Below are positions 58,548-64,000 of a stretch of DNA of 64,000 bases, in pieces. Source of the stretch: Siderastrea radians (taxonomy: Eukaryota > Cnidaria > Anthozoa > Scleractinia > Rhizangiidae); contig OZ024895.1 of NCBI GenBank assembly GCA_964017195.1, positions 14,252,034 through 14,316,033 on the forward strand, in the 5' to 3' direction. The notes under the pieces were generated by a model. That model saw nothing but the letters and a program-made list of their open reading frames with translations, had not been told where the DNA came from and did no database searches. Within the stretch, counting starts at the first letter, position 1. Each line of letters begins with the position of its first letter. The position numbers were made by a program, and so were the translations under genes.

Positions 58548-60614
58548 ATATAGTGTAATTTACAGCGATAAACGCAAAAATGTGTAACGGGTGAGGTTCA
58601 GTGATGATATAATTACCGTCACACGGACGAGATCCCGTGATTGTTGCACATGGGACCTAGGCTTACGAGCAGAACACTTTAGTTTTAAAGTAGAAGGATT
58701 TTTTTATGGAACTTAGTCTCTAGTTTAGTCAGGAAGCTTAAAATGACAATTAATAGCGGATTTCGTGTACATACCACATCATCTATGCCCTTGTGCGTCT
58801 TGACAGTCTTAAAACATTTCAACCGCATTTCAGCCGGTCTATGGGTCTCCGAAACCGTCCTTCCATTAGCACACTTAACAAGCGTCTTCTTATTACATCA
58901 AAAAAGAACAACAAAATGTTCCTTGTGTTTCCTGTTTTCTCTTTAGTTTTAAAACAATCATCTCTTTGCATCTCTTGAATAACAATCGGTGCCAATAGAC
59001 AGAAGACGCAAAAGGTGAATTGAATGTTCCAGATGTAACAAGTCGAAATAGAAATTAAACCTCTTAAGTTCACAAGAAAGGATTTCTTCTGGACAAGTCA
59101 GACTTGGCTGCTATTATAACACCGCCGGTTTTCTTACTTTTCAAGGAACTCTGCCTCTAATTTTATCACAAACCTTTCCGTATTCAACCGCAGAAAAAGC
59201 CATTTATAACCCACAGCCAACTTTTGAACCGACTTTGAGGTGTTTGGATACTTGATGAAACACTCTTAGAAGTGCTTGATAGAGCTTCTTATGCTGTTTA
59301 AGATCAGGTATCCAAATCACTGTCACGGTAGAGGTTTCCTTTGTCGTCCTGATAACCTCTGTTGAAACACTCGCACTTGTTTTTGATTGATTTTTTTTTT
59401 CAAATGTTTGGTGGTGTGATCTTACAAAATCAAGGGGGTACACCTTAATTAAAATCATTCGCGCTGAGTGGTTCTTACAATGGTACGCATGCTTAACGTC
59501 CCCCAATATCCACTCCACTGGACTTGCTGAGTTTGCAGCAAACAGAAAAATCTGCACACAGTAGTGAAATTAGCGATAACGAGAAAGAGATTCGAGACGG
59601 TATTCCCCCAGCTTCATAATACTCTATTTATGACCTTGTCAAATAAAGTGAAATCTAAAAAAGATTATACAAGCAACTACGCAGTGGTCTACTATAAACT
59701 ACGGCAGTACATTATGTTTGAATAATAAAGAGCACTGATGTGTAAAGTTCCTCTAAAGATAAAATCGACAAAAAATATTTGTTATAGGTTAGATTGAAAC
59801 TGTACGATTTAAGTTTAGTTATAAAAAATATCATTTCTTCAAAGTTGTTCGTTCCTAGTAAAATTTTTAAAAGTAAGGAAAAGGCCTGGTCAAACAGCAT
59901 CAATATTTCAAGTTAACAACATTCAATGCACTTTTGAACGACAGGGAACTTAAGACTTGAGTGCGAGTACGAGGTTGACTACGAGTACAAGTTCCAGTTT
60001 GCAGGCTTTACATTATCACGTCACATCCCAGTCTCATTCTGGAAGCTTTTATTCTTTACTGGTAAACAATACGAAGAAGTGACGTCTCTGGTAACGTGAC
60101 TTGTTTGACATTCAAAAGTCATACTCGTACTCAATCTCCTACTCGTAGTCCGCTCTAAAGGTCCCTAATGTTGACGTCAATACGACGTTTGGCTTTCTTG
60201 TTAAACGACTCTTGTGTCAATGATATCGAGCAGTGTTAAAAAAGTTTATTCCCGTCAAACATTTAATCCAACATTGATAACATAGCAAACTCACTCGACA
60301 CTTTATGACTGAATTTGGCAGTGCTAACCCATCTTAAATCGAAACTGTGGCTGTTGAACGGATTTGAATTCGTTTGGGCGGGGCACTTTCTATTTAGGCA
60401 AAATTTTCCGTTTGATATTCCGGTCATTTTCCGTTGGCTTTTTGCATCTAGGCGAGGAGCCTCGTTTTCAGTTCCAAACTTGCAATCTCACTGGTAAAAA
60501 CACTAATGGAGCAAGAAGCCAGCTAAAATGTATGCTGCATTGCCACTACTTTCTAACATCGTGGACAGTTTTGACGAGGAATATTAACTTTTTCGAGGAG
60601 CGGAAATGATTATG
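58548..60614. other. convergent intergenic region between Ig remnant and kinase gene
   Basis: No supported gene. An inverted repeat sharing GTTTGGATAC / GTATCCAAAT lies at 59237-59325. A MITE-like inverted repeat (GAGTACGAGGTTGACTACGAG against CTCGTACTCAATCTCCTACTCGTAG-type complement) spans about 59941-60169. A possible AATAAA for the kinase gene lies on the minus strand at 60250-60245. Confidence 0.5.
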
Positions 60615-60683
60615 CTACTCTGCTGCCAGATCGTTGATGTTGGCGTACAGGCTGTTGTCATACTTGTTGAGGTTCACATATGT
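60615..60683 (-). CDS. kinase terminal exon: short tail with two YxN motifs
   Basis: Acceptor TTTTCTTACAG, phase 0, 22 codons and TAG. It reads TYVNLNKYDNSLYANINDLA then AE. YVNL and YANI both fit the pY-x-N consensus for the Grb2 SH2 domain, so this tail could link the receptor to Ras/MAPK signalling. The exon was found by phase and motif only and is below usual ORF length cut-offs. Confidence 0.8.
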   Translation of the reverse strand, partial: TYVNLNKYDNSLYANINDLAAE

Positions 60684-63674
60684 CTGTAAGAAAATCGGTC
60701 CGCACGTTAGCTGGGAGTTTTCAAGAGTTTATACTCTATCCATAGCAGAGGTTTCGGACGTATGAAAGGTGGGGTGGGGGGGAGGCAGGTTTTCTTGAAT
60801 TTTTCCAAGAGAATTCTTCACCAGCACTTTCCGTTTCAAGTAGCTGTACGCATATCCATTGGACACATTGTGACATAAGTTTAGTGAGAGGCGGTTGCTA
60901 TGGTTACGAGATATGACGTCTTAAGTAGCTGGTGGGCAAGCCAATTTTGGGTAAAAATGTGTTGTTCACCTTTTTTAGGTGAAAAAAAGCACATGCAACT
61001 GATCACAAAAAAGCAGCAAAAGTTCAACAAAGTGATAATTGACATGTCTGGCAGCCAAATTTTTAAATTCGGCAGTTTTGAGTAAGTTCTCACTTTGGAT
61101 TTAGTCCAAAATGGTGGCCAAATTGGCTGACGTCACAGGCCCCCAGCAGTGCCTAAACCCCAATATATACCTCATCTTGTAGAGCACAGCAAAGTCTTTC
61201 TAGCAAAGGCAATTTTTTTTTGCGAAAAATTGAAACACAACAAAAACTCAGGGAAGTCGTTCCATGGTACCTCAACCCCACCCCCCTCCCAACACTTGTG
61301 CCACGGTATGGGTGTGATGTGACTTTCCCTGTACGTCCGAGGGTTAAAGGTATTTAGCTAGCATGAACAGTCTGCTTGTATTCGGGGACCTTCAAAAAAT
61401 TTTCGTTTAAATAGTTACGCAGAATCAAAAGTGCCTTGTCTTACTTTAATATTACACGTACCAAGAGAGTGAGCCATTTCCTATTCCTTACCGCTTGTCC
61501 TTAAATTAAACATATATAATCTTCCTTCAAATTGACCGTCTTACCTTGTGGTTCCTTTCCATATCTTTCATAATCTTCCTCAGTTTGACAAACGTTGGTC
61601 GAACATTTGGGTTTTCTTCCCAACATTTCATCATAATCTGATATCTAATCCAGCAAAGAAAAAAGAAGAGAAGAGAAATCGTCGCCATTAGCATCAACTT
61701 AAATATATCCGATTATGATGCCACTATTTGAGGTAAGGGTAGTTAAAAAAACGAGGTATCTTTTAATAGAAAGTGGGCCAGTTAGATGTTTACTTTCTTT
61801 CTTGTCCAACCAAAACTTCCAACGCACGTTAGCAATGCGCCCACATAATCAAATGCAAGTCTGGTCAGTTTTGAAAGTACTCTTATGCCTTTTTACACGG
61901 CACTGAGTGAAAAAGGGCTTGGTTTTTTGAGCTCTTAACCAAATTAACAATTCTCGTTTGTCGCTCCAGCTGACACTGACACATGTTGGCGTTTAAAATT
62001 AGTGCAAATTGTCTTGCTTACAAAGTACTTTTAATTGGAAACAAACAAAGAAACATATAAACACAACGTTACTCACAGCCTTTCATCAACGTGTCTTGGT
62101 TTTGGCATCCTGTACCCTTCTTGAAGTTTCTCGGCGATTTGTCGAGCATTTATATCCGGATATGGAGATCCACCTAGATGAAATGAAGTTCAGCTTTTAT
62201 TTAGCACGTAATTAAAGGGCTACGTCACGAGGATTTTGCTATTTAAGGTCAGTCCTGTGCTTAAATCATTACCTAGTGCCTTTACACATACACAAAGTGT
62301 TCCTGAAAAACAGTGGCAAAGATATCAAATGCATTTTATCGGGAGAGCCAACCTTAATAATATTTTTGGTGATTTTTGAGAACGTGAATTCAAAACTTGA
62401 AAAAATTGGCCAAATTTTTTCAAGTGTCAATCCATTTCTATCCTTGCCATCGGTAGCAACAGACGACGGGAAACAGTTACAGTGGAGTAAGAGAGTCTTC
62501 AATACAGTAAAAAGCTAGACCCTTATTTTTGGAATTCAACTGATGAGAAGACACTTTTTAGCTTCTTAAAAAGATGATAAAATAGCTTGACATAGCCCCT
62601 TTAAACAATTTAGTTTGTGTAAAACTGGATTGACCGTAGCTCACCATCTCTCGTATAACATTCACGTTTTGTGTCGACTAGTGCCAGCAAGTTTCCAAAG
62701 TGTGAAGTTACTCCAAAATAAATAACGTTTAATATTAGGCACCTCTGAAATCAAAGACAAAAAACTAAGTTGATACTTACCTACAGTCAGAATCTCGTAT
62801 AGCAGTATGCCAAAACTCCAGCTACAATCAAATGGGATAGGAGTATGATTGGGTCAATTAACAAGAGCATATAAACGGACGTAGCCTTCTATATCTCTCT
62901 TTCAGTGACCCATTAGTCACTAAGTAATACCGTAATACATATAGATACCCTAGCGTAACAGCGGGGACTTAAAAAAAGCACAGTAAGTTCCCCAAATTGT
63001 CAAATAAGTAATGTAGGGCTTATCGCAGAGAACGTTATGTTCGTTCTTATAGCATGCGTGACGTTGCAGTCCGAATCCAGACCAGAACGCCATAAAGGCT
63101 AGAAAGGTTGATGATATTACTGCTTGTGGCTTTAAAGTCGCGTTTCCTGAGACTTTCGTACGTTTTCTCCTGTTTGAACGATCAATATAACGCATGTTTT
63201 ATGTCACAACCTTTCTAGCCTTCTCAAAACTCAACTTTTGATCCAGTTTCTAACAACATTTAATACTATGAGCGTCACCCGTAGCATAAGTAAAAGCTTT
63301 ATGCAAACAGTTTTAGATTACTAGACGATTTTCTAGAGCTGTAGCTCAGCGTCTCTTAAACTCGTATTTTGGTCTTTATCCATGGTATGCAAGGCACAAA
63401 GATCCCATTGAACCTTTTTTTGTTCCAGGAATAATCTTTGTTCACTTCGTTTCAAGAGACAAAAGGGACGAAGGTTATCGACATTTTTCAAAATTTTCCA
63501 AAAACTGAAACATAGACGAATTATTCAAGGTGTAAAAGTATAATGAATTGTAGTACCCAGAGAGTAATTATCAGATTTCTTTGATCACAAAAAAGGTACT
63601 TACACGTCACTTTGTGTTGTGTATGTTCCATACATCAAAGCCTCATAAGCAGTCCATTTAACAGGCAGGCGACC
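60615..63674 (-). CDS. receptor tyrosine kinase, C-terminal half of kinase domain and tail (partial, runs off right edge)
   Basis: Five minus-strand exons (63674-63604, 62821-62781, 62173-62077, 61644-61545, 60683-60615) join in frame: 378 nt, 126 codons including stop. The product covers the end of the activation segment, the F-helix DVWSFG, the G-H region and a short tail. GGSPYPDI and YQIMMKCWEENPNVRPTF are diagnostic of receptor tyrosine kinases related to FGFR, Tie, Ret and Kit. The ATP site, catalytic loop, membrane segment and ectodomain lie beyond the window, so ligand and subfamily stay open. I recall WTAYEAL-type kinases as an expanded coral group. Confidence 0.92.
61545..61644 (-). 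CDS. kinase exon: H helix, conserved Arg, end of domain
   Basis: Acceptor TGGATTAG, donor GTAAGA, 100 nt. It reads YQIMMKCWEENPNVRPTFVK then LRKIMKDMERNHK. The CW-x-x-x-P-x-x-RPTF block contains the Arg that salt-bridges the Glu of the APE-equivalent motif. Phase 2 in, phase 0 out. Confidence 0.93.
61645..62076 (-). other. kinase intron, nothing recognised
   Basis: Non-coding between the G-helix and H-helix exons. Confidence 0.7.
62077..62173 (-). CDS. kinase exon: G helix region
   Basis: Acceptor TTTCATCTAG, donor GTGAGT, 97 nt. It reads (G)GSPYPDINARQIAEKLQEGY then RMPKPRHVDERL. GGSPYP and L-x-x-G-Y-R-M-x-K-P are hallmark receptor tyrosine kinase motifs. Phase 1 in, phase 2 out. Confidence 0.93.
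62781..62821 (-). CDS. kinase mini-exon (41 nt)
   Basis: Bounded by TTGTAG and GTAAGT. It reads WSFGILLYEILTV, the F-helix core of a tyrosine kinase. The first base completes Val (GT+C) and the last G starts Gly of the next exon, so phases agree on both sides. Confidence 0.9.
62822..63603 (-). other. kinase intron, nothing recognised
   Basis: About 780 bp between the 71-nt exon and the 41-nt mini-exon. No repeat or coding signature. Confidence 0.7.
63604..63674 (-). CDS. kinase exon: end of activation segment and start of F helix
   Basis: Acceptor TATTCAAAG, donor GTAAGT, 71 nt, phase 0 in, phase 2 out. It reads GRLPVKWTAYEALMYGTYTT then QSDV. P+1 loop LPVKW identifies a tyrosine kinase. 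The APE motif is AYE: the Pro is Tyr, although the Glu that pairs with the distal Arg is kept. Confidence 0.9.
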
Positions 63675-63952
63675 CTTTGAATACAAACAGCAATTAGGAG
63701 TAGCATAATGATCAAACGGAGAAAATCGTATTGTGAAGTTTACGTATTAGAAATCAAGTTGTATTTATACAATCGGTTCGAGACATCCATTTTTTCAGAA
63801 CACTTCATATTCTTATACGGCTGTTTTGTATTATTTGATAAATTAACTAATTAAGTAAGTTATTGATTAATTGATTAGGTAAAAAAAGTTTTTTATGGAT
63901 TTAAGAAACATTTTAAAAGATTTCATTCATGGTTATTGAAAGGACAGATTAT

Positions 63953-64000
63953 TATAATGATTATGATTATGATTATGATTATGATTATGATTATGATTAT
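63953..64000. repeat. (GATTAT)n hexanucleotide microsatellite at window edge
   Basis: At least eight GATTAT units continuing out of the window, inside an intron of the kinase gene. Confidence 0.95.

Noticed and set aside
59204..59557. 117-residue minus-strand frame with a Cys/His segment (VKHAYHCKNHSAR), loosely LAMP-like
   Set aside because: No signal peptide, no family pattern that I trust, and part of the frame lies on an inverted repeat.

Overview
The window looks like genomic DNA from an anthozoan cnidarian, most likely a stony coral. Genes are split into small exons with GT/AG introns, intergenic DNA is AT-rich, and the gene families and repeats match corals as I know them: Ig/FN3 adhesion proteins, a receptor tyrosine kinase with a WTAYEAL activation segment, and a tRNA-derived SINE with a TCGGACAAGAAAC core. 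The taxonomic call is inference; no species marker is present.

Layout. (1) Positions 1-25848, minus strand: the 5' part of a large adhesion-receptor gene. Eight coding exons (signal peptide, one V-like Ig, four further Ig, one FN3 and the start of a second FN3) join in one frame through phase-1 introns to give 635 residues before the left edge cuts the gene. Five Ig plus FN3 repeats is an NCAM/fasciclin-2-like layout. Its introns hold many insertions: a LINE tail, a Penelope-like GIY-YIG fragment, a 1.7-kb trinucleotide array, a SINE, a 1.35-kb element with 9-bp target duplication, a 4.7-kb inverted-repeat element and several palindromic MITEs. (2) 25849-43297: no convincing host gene. It holds a near-perfect 211-bp tandem duplication upstream of the adhesion gene, an element whose inverted repeats are tandem repeats and which has a 9-bp duplication, a 1.4-kb element, and TTAA- and TA-flanked MITEs. 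(3) 43301-50847: the main discovery candidate, a 7,547-bp DNA transposon with near-identical terminal inverted repeats and a TTA duplication on both sides. It carries one multi-exon minus-strand gene: a ubiquitin-like/PB1-like N-terminus, a coiled coil, an RNase H/DDE-like core, a Cys-rich plus helical segment, and two C-terminal PHD fingers on separate exons. (4) 50851-56390: non-coding, with one TTAA element. (5) 56442-58547, plus strand: decayed tandemly duplicated Ig exons. (6) 60615-63674, minus strand: the last five exons of a receptor tyrosine kinase, from the activation segment to a C-terminal tail with two YxN motifs; the rest lies beyond the right edge.

How the parts relate. The adhesion receptor and the kinase are host cell-surface genes. 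The Ig remnant next to the kinase is a local duplication that decayed. The transposon gene is independent of the host genes and would act in the nucleus: a candidate integrase core joined to readers of histone tails. Splice sites were read by eye and checked by phase agreement between exons; family names come from motif recognition, not database searches.
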